A program made the position numbers and the translations under genes. A DNA stretch of 64,000 nt from Phyto melanocephala (lineage: Eukaryota; Arthropoda; Insecta; Diptera; Rhinophoridae), in assembly GCA_941918925.1 (NCBI GenBank), contig OW799237.1, positions 70,921,626 through 70,985,625 on the forward strand, written 5' to 3'. How positions within the stretch are numbered: position 1 is the first letter of the stretch; each line of letters begins with the position of its first letter. Below are positions 31,954 to 43,600 of this stretch, in pieces. Under the pieces are notes generated by a model. The model saw nothing but the letters and a program-made list of their open reading frames with translations, was not told the origin of the DNA and did no database searches.

Positions 31954-33291
31954 TAAAAAAAAACAGTAATTAATTTTTAAGGACTCACGTTTTTCTACTA
32001 CAAATTACTATGCAACTACAAAAAACATATCTAAAGATATTACCCACAAGTCTTTGGAAATGTAAAAGACATAAACACAAAAACATAATAGAAACTAATA
32101 GGAAGGGTTTTTAATTTATTTATTTTTTTTTAATCTTTATCGTAAGTATTCAGCAAAAAATCCCATTATCAAAAAATCAAAAAAAAATCGAGAATTATTT
32201 CAAGATTTTTTACATGTTCATAGAATGCAAAGTATTCTACAAAAAAAATCTTAAATTTTATCTACAAACTTATTTTATATATAATAGCTTTTTGTATTTT
32301 TGTTTTAAAAACCCAAACTGTCAGGCAAAAATTCGGGCTGGCTAATTAAGAAATAAGATTCCTTTTTTAAAATTAATTTTACCAATAAGTTTTTAATATA
32401 TTTTGCGTAATCTTTATGACCAGTGTTTATTTTTAAGAAAATATAGTTTAAGTATACGGAAATTATTTAAAAACAAAAGTATTAAGTCGCTCTTATTTTT
32501 TTCCATTCATTTATTAAGAATTCGGTAATCAAGTAGTTGTTTAATTTTACTTTTTTTTATCAAAAAAAAAGCATAACTTTACGCGATTCTTTATGGAATA
32601 TTTTACTGTTTTTTTTTCGGGGTATTTTATACGAAAAGTCTGCTGTATAGAACTTTTTACTTAAAAATATTTTTAAAAATTTCCTTATTGAAGAAACAAA
32701 ATTTATTTAATATTCATTCCACTTTCGTCAATGTAAAAATCACATAATTATTTTTAGATAAATGGAGAAACATCCCACCTATTTTTAAGTAAATATTTAT
32801 ACTTTTTATTTTATAAGAAATTTTATTTTATATTTTAATTTCATTTTTTGTATCTATGTACTTCCTAATTTCTAGTCAGTATATTTCATTAACTCCTAAT
32901 TGTGTATTTTTTTCATCAACCGAATCACCTAATTATTAGGTTTATTAATTGTAATAGTCTTTTGTTTATTGAAAAGAAAAAAGCATTTCCTTTAAAAAAT
33001 TTTAAGCTAAGCTTTAAGGGTTTTACATTAAATAATGTAATAATAAAACTACATACATATACATAACATATATATTTATTAATGCAACTAATGATAGAAA
33101 ATAAAATGATATACAAAATCTAAATATGTCTATTTTAATTATAAAAACCAAAAATTCATTGCTAATCCTGTTCCTTACAAATAATATAAAAATGTAACGA
33201 TAATTAGTATATTGTGGAACTAACTACTGGATAATTAAAAAGTTTTTCAGTTATATCTGCGAAATTTATTACTTGAAAGTAAAATTTAACT
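31954..33291. other. Spacer and 3' UTRs between convergent genes
   Basis: AT-rich intergenic DNA between the plus-strand MADF gene and the minus-strand transporter. No gene and no repeat could be recognised. Confidence 0.55.
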
Positions 33292-34647
33292 TTAAATTAG
33301 AGAAGGAAAGATAAAGGAAAATAGGATTCCTGAAAAAATTCCTGTTATCAACATAGCAGCAGCAAACATTCCAGCAGTAATTTGATATTTCGGTAATACA
33401 GTTTGTGGAGCATACATCATACCCAAAGAACTTAAGTAACCGGAGCTGAAAGACATAATAATTGCTATTAACCAGTAGGTAAATTCGTTAGTAATCAGGA
33501 CGGGTAGTGTTCTTGTTGTACTCTTTGGTAAGTAATTACAAAATAGGAAAAGTGGTAAAAACACAACACGAAGCATAACAGGAATAAATAGGAAATTTGC
33601 TTTAGGCCATTGTATCCAAGATGTTACTAAGCTACCAAGCATAGCAAATAAATTGAACGTTAAGAAACAAGTGATTGATGTGAAGAGTTTCTTTGGGATG
33701 AAGAAATCGTCGCTGAACGGTTTTATGTCTGAATGAATCGCAGGAAAAACCGCAAGTGTTACAAAAAATGTAAAAAATATATTAAAAAGTTGAGGAGAAG
33801 CTTTCTTAAAAATTTGTAAATAAGGCACTTCTTTTTCATCAGAGTTACATAATGGTTTTTCATCTTTAAGTCTGGATATTTCGTGATATCTATAAAACTT
33901 ATTTAATGGAAGTGCAAAATAAGTATCGAAACAAATAAGCAATATTAGCATTGCGGTTATAAAATAATATATAGCAGATGTTCTGTACGAGGAAAATATA
34001 TAAACGCTACAAATTTGTACTATCGAAGCAAAAAGTCCGCTAATGTTGGATCCCAGCACAACAGCTCCTGTATATTTAACGGGTAATGTGGCAACCATTC
34101 CATATATACTATTTTGATATATTCCATTAGCCATGTTAAGCAGGACAACACTTATCATCGTAATCCAAAAGAAGACATCCTGCCAGTCGGAAGAATCCAA
34201 AATTGCCAGTAAAACAGTAATGATGAAAATTACTAGCTCAAACAGAATACTGTACACAATGCGTTTAGTAAGATCACCGCCCAAGTGAACGAAAATATTT
34301 AACCAGTTAAAAATTAAATTTGGTATCTGGGAGGCGAATCCTATATATTGCATAAAGTTGGTGGCATACAAAGATGACGCGTTACCTTCATTTGAAACTA
34401 GTTTGAAGTCAACAAAATAACTTTTTGCAGTTATAAACATGTTCCAAGGCATTAGAGTTCCAAGTCCATGAAGTAAAAATATAAAAAAAACTAATTTCAA
34501 TTTATCTTTAGGAGGTTTCAGATTATCCATTTTTACACCACGAAAATTTAGTTCGGCATTGGAGAGTTTTTGGTCTTCCCATGAAGTTAAACAAGCTGGT
34601 TTTTTGATATCAATAAATGGTAACTCGTCGTTTTTACCCCGATTCAT
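33292..34647 (-). CDS. Equilibrative nucleoside transporter (SLC29/ENT family)
   Basis: A single uninterrupted exon of 451 codons. A hydrophilic N-terminus of about 50 residues is followed by the first membrane segment with the ENT signature GLGTLMPWNMFITAKSYF (about residues 61-78). Ten further hydrophobic segments can be picked out, separated by a charged cytosolic loop near residues 255-275 (RYHEISRLKDEKPL), matching the usual 11-helix ENT layout. The last helix holds QTVLPKYQITAGMFAAAML. These proteins move nucleosides, and some members nucleobases, across the plasma or intracellular membranes down their gradient. Length and signature agree with animal ENT1/2-type members; I cannot assign the fly paralogue. 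The ATG at 34647 is the first in frame and has an A three bases before a T-rich stretch. The absence of introns is noted. Confidence 0.92.
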   Translation of the reverse strand: MNRGKNDELPFIDIKKPACLTSWEDQKLSNAELNFRGVKMDNLKPPKDKLKLVFFIFLLHGLGTLMPWNMFITAKSYFVDFKLVSNEGNASSLYATNFMQYIGFASQIPNLIFNWLNIFVHLGGDLTKRIVYSILFELVIFIITVLLAILDSSDWQDVFFWITMISVVLLNMANGIYQNSIYGMVATLPVKYTGAVVLGSNISGLFASIVQICSVYIFSSYRTSAIYYFITAMLILLICFDTYFALPLNKFYRYHEISRLKDEKPLCNSDEKEVPYLQIFKKASPQLFNIFFTFFVTLAVFPAIHSDIKPFSDDFFIPKKLFTSITCFLTFNLFAMLGSLVTSWIQWPKANFLFIPVMLRVVFLPLFLFCNYLPKSTTRTLPVLITNEFTYWLIAIIMSFSSGYLSSLGMMYAPQTVLPKYQITAGMFAAAMLITGIFSGILFSFIFPSLI

Positions 34648-35765
34648 TTTAACTTATAAACTTTCGATTAAAAACAAATAAAATTAAACGAAAGCAGCAA
34701 TATTTTGTTTAAGCAACCAATGCAAGAGTATTTAAGAGAACCCAGTTCGATCTGTCAAAAAATTGTGATTGATAAAAATATATGATAGCGCTTGATAGGG
34801 TATAACAAATGGCACAGCTGATCAAATAAACCCATAATTTTGTCTGCTAACTGTCAAACTACATGTAAAATATAAACAATTTTTTTTTGTAAATGCAATT
34901 ACTTCACACACCGAAGGTAAATATGTAGTTGTTGCAGAACCTTATATGATGTGCTTTGGGCGTGAACAGCTTTCTCCGATTTCCTAAGTAATCTGATATT
35001 TAATGTGATCAGAGTTGCATTTTTCTGTCATAGTTTGGCACTCAAGTAACCTTTTTTTTCACAAATTAAAAGTTTTTATTTAGTAAAAATAACGGCAACA
35101 ACATATCAAACGTAAGATCACAAGATGTCCTTACATTTCATATTGTCATAATGTTCTAGCACTTCACAATATTTAAAAAATTCTTGTTGCTGTTGAAGTA
35201 AAAATTATACTCAACTAATACCACTGTGTATGGTATGTTTATTGTGCTGTCATAGCCATTCAGATATTTTTCGGCTAAGAATCTGATAAGCCGAGCGTTC
35301 AGTGATATATGTAAGCCGCTCTTCCTATAGCCGTTACAAAGATATGTTATCAAAAATTTTGTAAAATTATCGATTTAAATTTGATATATCACACTTATTT
35401 GTTAGGAGTCGTTTACAACGGTCATATGTTTTTATGTTATTATTTTAGAACATTCGAATTTAGAACACCTAGTGAATACAGGAAATATGTTTAACATTTT
35501 GTTGAAATTTCACTTTACTAACTTATAATCATATTATATTCTTGACAAGGTATATTAACTAAGGTAGACGCACCGTGTATTTTGTTGCTACAAAAAACTT
35601 CTTAAATGTCAAAATAAAGCCTAAAACAGCTGATAAAAGTGGTAGCAAAATGTTAGTAAATAAAAAATATTTATAATACATACACATCTACTAAAAAAAA
35701 GTTATGTAAACGACCAAAAAAGGTAAACAAATATTGACATTTGAGAAGACAAATGCATAATCAAA
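34648..35765. other. Spacer
   Basis: Upstream region of the transporter; no promoter element could be fixed. The segment at about 35140-35345 shares a duplicated block with 36520-36700 (see repeat there). Confidence 0.5.
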
Positions 35766-36246
35766 ACAAGTAACAGTGCTATATTCGGCCGTGCCGAATC
35801 TTATATACCCTTCACAACGTGTAGTCATGCAATAACAATTGTTTGTATCACCATTCATCCCATATAAAATACGTGCTTACGTACACGTTAGAATAAATGT
35901 GGCATCGAATCCCAGCTGAGCCAAAAAAAATTTTTTTTATTTTATATAATATATTATTTATATTTTATTATTTTTTTTTTATATTTTTTTTTAAATTTTG
36001 TTAAAAAATTTTTTTAGGAAAATTTAAAAAAAGATCTGAGGAACATATAGTTGCTTTTAAAAGTTGATTTTAACCAACACACGGACAGACGGGCAGACGG
36101 ACAGACGGTCAGGGCTTAATCGACTCCTCTATTCATAAGCTTTCAGAAAATATATACTTTATGGGGTCGGAAATGAAAATTGTAGAAATTACAAACGGAA
36201 TGACAAAGCTATATATACCCTTGTGCACCACAGGTGAAGGGTATAA
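35766..36246 (-). repeat. Hairpin-ended dispersed repeat, copy C
   Basis: Both ends are present: AACAAGTAACAGTGCTATAT with the hairpin TTCGGCCGTGCCGAA on the left, and TACCCTTGTGCACCACAGGTGAAGGGTA on the right. The core with GACGGACAGACGGTCAGGGC is inverted relative to copy A. Confidence 0.75.
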
Positions 36247-36524
36247 CAATGATCAGCTGTGGACTTGAGTCTACCTGGAGTAAATGTACCTTGTATTTTT
36301 GATAGATTAGGGTGGCATTCCTATATGTTATTATTATTCTGTGAATGAACCAATACAACTCTCCGTTTTGTAACCACGGCGGTGTTGTCAAGTCTTCTAC
36401 AAGGTATATTAACTACTTAATATACCTTGAGTCTTCTATATAATTATATTTAATTTATAATTAAATAATATTAAATAAATAATATTTATATACATTTACT
36501 GTATTCACAAGCTGTCCTAACATG

Positions 36525-36840
36525 ACGTATTGTCATAATGTTCTAGATAAAAAAAATTATAATTAAATAATACTACTGTGTATGGTATGTTTATTGTGCT
36601 GTCATAACCATTCAAATACCCGCGACGATCTGCTTAGCATAGCCGTTTGTAACATTTGTAATCCGCCCCTCTTATATCCGCTATAAGGAGTGAATACAGT
36701 AACCGGGGAACCGATTCATCCCAGTTCGACTTTCCGTGTGTCCACAATTCACTTAGATCTGCATATGATATCAATCTTTTGCAAATATCCGGGAATGAAT
36801 CGAAATTGAAATTCAGCACGATCTCACATTTCTTCATATT
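36525..36840. repeat. Duplicated segment plus partial dispersed repeat, copy D
   Basis: TATTGTCATAATGTTCTAG and ACTGTGTATGGTATGTTTAT (with TTGTGCTGTCAT) repeat a block at 35140-35260. Further right, ATATCCGGGAATGAATCG with AAATTCAGCACGATC belongs to the dispersed repeat family, here without its hairpin ends. Confidence 0.55.
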
Positions 36841-37520
36841 GTATTAGCACTTCGGAGTAAACGTTTTTGTTGGGAATTTTATATAAGTGAAGTTAAACAT
36901 TTAATAAAATGTGATAGAAAAAAATTAGTTTTTTATCTATCAGCTGAAGAATCAAATAAGTGCAGTACAGTAAATGTAATTTTGTCCATTTAGCACTCAT
37001 GTTAAAGCATGGTGTAATTACATAAAAGCCTTTTTACACTTGCTTACTCCTTTGCGGAATGCTTGAAAATTTTTAAAATCAAAAAAACTTACACATTACA
37101 TATGCAACGTCTTTCATCTGCCATAATATATATTTTTACATGTTTGCGCAAATAAAAACTAAAAAAAATGGAATTTAAAAAGTTGTATTATTTATTGTCC
37201 TTGGAGTGCAATTATTATTACAATATACAGATTTCGTAAAATTATGTTAGAGGATGAGGATAATTTAGATATCTTATTTTATACAACATATTTCAAAACC
37301 ACTCGTATGTATTTTTTTGGCACTTCTAATTTTTTTCTATTGATGGTATATATTTTTTAACAGCAATATTTCTTTTTCTAGCGAAGACTAATATAATCGA
37401 AAGACGTTGAGTGGAAACATGGTACAATCCACAAACTATTAGTTTGTGGTACAATCATCAGGTAGCCTCACTAACCCTGCATGTACACATGAAAGTGTTT
37501 TCAAGAAAATTACTGTATAC

Positions 37521-37761
37521 CATGGTACAATTATCAGGTAGCCTCACTAAAACAGCTGATTTTTTTTCTCTACCTTAAGGTTTAACTAAAATGTCAAATT
37601 TTGTTTATGGATGTGTATATATTGTGTACGTATATATTCTACCGCCAAAAAAACACGCGCACACATTTGCTTTTTGACATTTAAGTCGTCGTTTTCCAAC
37701 AACAAAGTACATGTAGAATTTTGTTGTTGCAGAACTGAGGCTACCTGATGATTGTGCCATG
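37521..37761. mobile_element. 241-bp hAT-like MITE with 8-bp target duplication
   Basis: Ends are about 26-bp inverted repeats (CATGGTACAATTATCAGG and CCTGATGATTGTGCCATG, few mismatches) flanked by the perfect 8-bp repeat CTGTATAC at 37513-37520 and 37762-37769. No coding region. Partial relatives occur at 37450-37475 and 38514-38713. Confidence 0.78.
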
Positions 37762-37779
37762 CTGTATACCATGGTGTAA

Positions 37780-37960
37780 TTACATAAGGTGATAGCGTAA
37801 AGGAGAGCGATTTTCGGCTCTCTTTTTTTATGTATGAAGTTTGACAATTTCCCGAGTTGAAATCATTTTTGTAAAATGTTGTTTGACATATTCCAGAACA
37901 CAAAAAAATTGTCAGCTGGGCTGGCACCGCCACCTTGTATAAGTGTACCCTGCTGTATAC
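37780..37960. repeat. Repeat unit paired with 38825-38998
   Basis: GGTGATAGCGTAAAGGAGAGC through TGTATGAAGTTTGACAA to CAGCTGGGCTGGCA and CACCTTGTATAAGTGTA; the same order recurs about 1 kb to the right. Confidence 0.6.
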
Positions 37961-38513
37961 GTATTATAAATAAAAATTTCTATGAAATAGTCCACTTTGA
38001 TGTAAATTTCTGTACGTTAACACAGGAAAGTGAAATTTCATTTTGAAAATGTCGTCGAAGCGTAGAGTCGCAAAAATTGCTATACATTTACATTGATGAG
38101 TTTAATTTGCCTCCATTTTTTACTACCTTTAGAGTTACCAAGAATATTTCATACACAAATTTTAAAGGCAAAAAAGTAATTTTTGTTAATTTTTAATTAA
38201 ATTATTGTTATAAAATTACATTAATATTATTCTTGATGTATATTTGAAGAATAAATATTTTAAATATTTTCAGTTACACAAAAATAAGTTATATTTACAA
38301 TTATTATTTTATCACAATACTTTAAATTTGTATAAGTTTTATTCGTAGGCAACAGTGTTTACCATTTGGCACTTTATACTCATGAAAACGTCAAAATTTA
38401 CTTTCTTGAAAAAATCTTTGAAATCTGAGTGGAAAGTAAAATTAATTTGAGTGTGTTAGTGAAGAAGTGTGAGTATATTGCGAATTTTATGAAATTACTT
38501 TTATGTGTAAAAA

Positions 38514-38998
38514 CAGCTGATTTTTTTTCTACACACACATAAACAAAATTTGACATTTTAGTTATACCTTAAGGTAGAAAAAAAATCAGCTGTTTATATA
38601 TATAAAGCACACATACATTGGCTTTTTGACATTTCTTTCGTCGTTTTTCACCAACAAAATGCATGTAGAATTTTGTTTTTGCAGAACTGAGGCTACCTGA
38701 TGATTGTACCATGAGTGGAACAAAATGAGCTAGGAACATCTTTAAAAGATATTCAAAAATGTTAACACACAAACCTGTACGATTTATATGGAAGATGATG
38801 TGGAAAAATGTGAGCAAGTGTAAAGAGGCTATAATGTGATAGCGTAAAGGAGAGCAATTTTTGTTTCTCTTTTTTTTTGTATGAAGTTTGACAACTCTTG
38901 GAACTGACATCTCTTTTTTTTACATAGAGTTTGACAAACATTGGCTCAACAAAAATAATCAGCTGGGCTGGCATGCCACCTGTATAAGTGTATCCTTT
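38514..38998. repeat. Second copy of the 37.5-38.0 kb repeat block
   Basis: Holds the right end of the 37521-type MITE (GAGGCTACCTGATGATTG, to 38713) and then the GTGATAGCGTAAAGGAGAGC to GCTGGGCTGGCA unit (38825-38998). Order is as in the first copy, so either a segmental duplication or two insertions of one composite element. Confidence 0.58.
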
Positions 38999-39026
38999 CT
39001 AACAGTAATATTTTCTTCATAGAGGC

Positions 39027-39558
39027 CAAGGCGAATTCACTATCAGGTGATAACATCCCTGCAACAAACACAAAAAGGTCAAGAGAATGTCAAAACACAA
39101 ATATACAACTTTTTTGTTTACTTTTAATTAAAATTTTATTTTTATAAATTTACGCGAAAAGTTTTGAAATAAATAAGTATTTTTAATTTATTATATAAAT
39201 TTGTGCTAGTTTATATCACATAATTGAGTTTTTTTTAAATTTATCACAATTTTCACATCTTTAACTCACTAGAACAAACATAACGGAAATTTTGTATTTT
39301 CTGAATTAAAAACATTAAAAATGTTGTTTATTCCAATTATAAATTGTATTTTACTTATTTTCCAATAAGTTATTGCACAAATATTAGTATTTTTACAATT
39401 ATATTTCACAAATTTTACCACTTTTATATAAATATTCAACTAATACACATTACAATTAATTTAAATGTAAACAAACTTTGACATTGTGCCGTTAAAATAA
39501 ATCGAGCAAAAAAAAATCAGCTGGCTCCTTAACATCACCTGATATTGAATTTGCCTTG
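39027..39558. mobile_element. 532-bp TIR element, CAAGGCGAATTC family
   Basis: Left end CAAGGCGAATTCACTATC with AGGTGAT, right end the near-complement ATATTGAATTTGCCTTG; 8-bp flanks ATAGAGGC and GTAGAGGC differ at one base, compatible with an hAT-type duplication. No coding region. The 81-bp hairpin at 9622-9702 is a miniature of the same family. Confidence 0.68.
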
Positions 39559-39607
39559 GTAGAGGCAATTAATCTGAAAAGTAAATTTCCGACAGTCTAA
39601 CACTCAA

Positions 39608-40021
39608 TTTACATGATGAATTTTATGACGTCCTATTTTCTTAATTCCCTTTTGAAGTTGTTTCCAAAAACTACTTAAATTTATACGATGGTTTTTTTTG
39701 GACGTCTAATTTCTAATTTGTATTGTTGACTATTAAATTTATATTTTTAATATTTTTAATTTCCTTTTTTTTTAATGTAGAAAAAACTAATTACTGTTTA
39801 ATATTTTTTTTTATCAGTCAAAACGCACAAAACAGTTGATGAGAATATAAAAATAAAACGTAACAGAAAGAACACAAAAAAGTGTAAAGCGAAGTGTCAA
39901 AAAAAAAACCATGAAAACAGAAACCATGTCTATTTTTCTACCCCCCTTTCTTCTCTACACCGCTTGCTAACAAACAAAAAATGACGTCCAAAATTGGACG
40001 TCATAAAATTCATCATGTAAA
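39608..40021. mobile_element. 414-bp TIR element with perfect 26-bp ends
   Basis: Starts TTTACATGATGAATTTTATG (continuing ACGTCC) and ends with the exact complement. Noncoding interior; no clear target duplication. Confidence 0.68.
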
Positions 40022-40299
40022 CCTACTGTAATATTATCAACACAAATTTTAATCGCTTTATTTATAAGAAAAAATCGCTATTGACTTCCACTGTAAGCCA
40101 ACATAGCAGAATATTTTTTTATTATTTTCGTAGTCACTTTTGTGGTCACTTTCTCAACTGCGTGATATTATAGAACGGAAGATATATTAACAAATTAAGA
40201 TTTGCATTAAGTAAAACTTTTATTAAATTCTAATTACTATATTGCATTTTCTGTTTGCAAAATAATTTATGTTTAACTCGTAAAATTTATAAGTGTGCT

Positions 40300-40502
40300 G
40301 CGCCTATTCCATCCTCTACGGCGAGATAAGCTGCCAAAGTTTTATGCATAAAAGTAAAGTGCGTCAGGTTTTTGTTGGTATTATTAATATAAAGCAGCGA
40401 ACGCGCGCGCTATAATTTTCTTCATTTATAAAACGTATCAGCTGTGAAAAGGAATTTGTGAAGTGGTTTATTTAACTTTTTAAAATCTAACATTAAATTA
40501 AG
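40300..40502 (+). other. Probable 5' noncoding exon of the 40.7-53.4 kb gene
   Basis: A GC-richer, repeat-free stretch ending in a good donor (AAG|GTAATA at 40502/40503), 183 bp before an acceptor (TTCTAG, 40685) that leads 4 bases later to the ATG. The transcription start is not determined. Confidence 0.45.
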
Positions 40503-40689
40503 GTAATATTATTTTTTTACATATAATGCAATACATATTTTGTTGTTTTATCTCAATACCTAAATTCAAATTGATAAAGTTTTGTTGTACCAAGAATATT
40601 GTGCTTTGTCCTTATGTTGGTTTTTTTTACGTATTACACTTTATGGCATTACGTTTTCTGGTAATTTTATTTATTTTAATTCTAGATAA

Positions 40690-43600
40690 ATGACCTCTTT
40701 AAATCTTAATTTTGCTAGCAATTATGAATCCGATGTTTCTTCTGGTGGTGGGGTAAGTTATAGATAAATTTCTTACAACATCAAGTCATTACAATCCACC
40801 ATCATACAAAAAATCCTATTACACATTTATTTGCGTAATTATCTCATTTTATTCAATAGTAATGTGAACATATCCAAATGTATCTAAATAAATATATAAT
40901 AAAAATGATCGTATTTATAAAACTATACCTAGTCAAAACAAAAAAAAAATCAAAAATAGTTTACCAACGCACCTCCAAATTAAAAAAAATTAAATAGGTC
41001 AAAGGAAAATTTAAAAAAAATACATAGGTCTATAGAAAGTTGTTAAAAAGGTAAAAGGTGTCACTCCCAGAAATGCTAAATTTTCACGTTACAGAACTCT
41101 TGTAGTTTTAATATACATACATACATATATGTGTATAAGATTTTTCATCATATTTCTCAACATTAAGTTAGCACATTAGCTTCCCAGCAAAAAAAATTAG
41201 AAGTAGTGCAAAGCGAATTCGTTTACGTTTTTGGATTTAACGGCTTTAATATGTTGCTCTATATCATTCCATAGATTTTCTATAGGATTGAGATCCGGTG
41301 ATTAAGCTGGCCAATTTAACACGTTGTTGTTTGTTTTTTGAATCGTTATCATGCATATAGCGCAATCGAAAGGGCATGTTTTCCTCTGCATATGGCACCA
41401 TTGTGTTCAAAGCTATATTTTTATAAGCGATCTTTTTGGTGTACTTGGGGTTGTGCTGCATGTTTGGAGGACGCCATACATAACATTTCCCGTCTGAACC
41501 TAAATGACACAATTTTAATTCATCACTTTAGAGGTCACTTGTAAAAAATCATAGGCTTTTCTGAGTGCTCACGAGCAAATAAAATTCTGGACTTTAAGCT
41601 ACGCCTACGCAAATTTATCTCATTTAACCTTTTAAACGTTTGTGAGGAGATAACATTACCAAATTTAGTTAAAAATTATCTCTGAATTTCATTTGAGGTT
41701 TTAAATGGGTCCACAACTGAAAATTAATAAAGGAATCCTGCTAACTGGTGGTTTTTCTAAATCTATTGCTCTGTACAACATTTTTATACCTCCCATAGGA
41801 TTATATATCGACGCCTTATTTCCTCAACCTCGTATCTTAAAAAATACAACTTTTTAGGAGAGGGTAAAAAGGTTAATTTTTTTATACTTCGGTGTTTGGT
41901 AAAAAGTTTAAATGCAATTATTAAGGAATTTATTACATTTATGTATATTAGGAGTAATAATATAAGTTGTTGCAGTAATGGAACACAAAATAAAAATCGT
42001 TTGATATTAAAAAGTCAAAACCATATTATTTTAAGATACGAGGTTGAGGAAGTAAGGCATCGATATGTTTTAAGGCGTTGTAGACTATCTTTCTAGAGGT
42101 TTCAATATGGATGCAATCTAGATAATCGTCGTCGGTGCACGATTTGTTTTTAGCCATGTCTAAATTACATCTTTTTATTTAAATTTGTAAAATTAAACAT
42201 TTATAAAACTTGTAAATTTTAATTTTTAAACATTAATAATAATAAAATATATCAAACTCCGCAAGAAAGGTAAATCCTATAGAAAATTTGGCAAAACCTT
42301 AAAATTAACTCAAGTTGTAGTCCAAACAATTACAAGTACCAAGAACCAGTGCTGAAAGCAAGCCAAGATCCGAGCGAGCAAAAAGCTTTCAAGATGGGAT
42401 GTTAGGAGTTTAATGAAGGAAGTGGACCGAAATCCAAAAATTATTGCTTCAACGTTGGCGGAACAGCTTGCAAGATGATCTGAAACTGAAAGATCCAGAA
42501 CAGTAAAAAATGTTTTACATGTTAATGGCTTTAAGAGCAGGATTGCACGAAAAAAATCATTAATTTCGGATAAAGACTGTAAACTTTGCCTCGAATTCGC
42601 TAAGGCTCATTTAAATAAAGACCTAGATATCCGAAAAATTGTCCTTTTTACTGAGGAAATTAATATTTTTAAAGATGATGGCAGATCTTAAGTTTGGAGA
42701 AAACTTAACACTGCTCTTGAGCCAAAGAATGTGATAACTTCTGTAAAACACTGTTTAGGCAGTGTTATGGTTTGGGAAGCAAGGTCATTATCTAGGATGG
42801 GTCGTTTGGTTTATTTAGAAGGTAATGTGGATAAACATTAATAAAAATCTTATTAAAACTTATAGTTTTCCACCCATCGAACACATCTGGGATATTTTTT
42901 AAAATTAGTCGCAATAAGCCGAGAAACCCTAAAAACCTCATTAATTCGTGAATACACTGAAATAACGCACGAAATAACAGAAAACACGTTTATGTCAATG
43001 CTTCGCAAATTTCAGGTTGTAGTTGATACCCAAGGTGGGCCTACCAAATATTAAAATGCCTTTGTGTATTTTTTATACGTACAAAAAATTAGAAATTTTA
43101 AATAGCAAACTTTGAAACAGTATAACCGATTTTTAGAGTGTGTGTGGTTGTTTCAAGCTTAAGTGATTGGATTCTTTTTAGAGGAATCAGACCAGGGGGT
43201 GTAGCCCTATATTCATACTTTGGAAACCAAATTCTTTATAGAATTTAAGCTTCGCAGTTATCACTCATAACAATAGTCTTTCTTGAGCCGAATATTAATT
43301 TATTTAATGAAGCTTAAGTGATGATAAAAATTACATAAATTTAAGAGTCAACCTGCACATACCCTTCACTGTGAGTGTAAGGGTATATACAGGTCTGTCA
43401 TTTCGTGTGAAATTTCAACAATTTTCATTTTCGACCCCATAAAGTATATATTTTCTGAAAGCTTATGAATATTGGGGTCAATTAAGCACTCACCGTCTGT
43501 CTGTTTGTGTGTATGTTGAAATCATCTTTTTGAAGCCCCCAGACATTTTTAAGACCCGTGTACCATACAGTATCCAGTATCCAGTTAAGACAAAACATTT

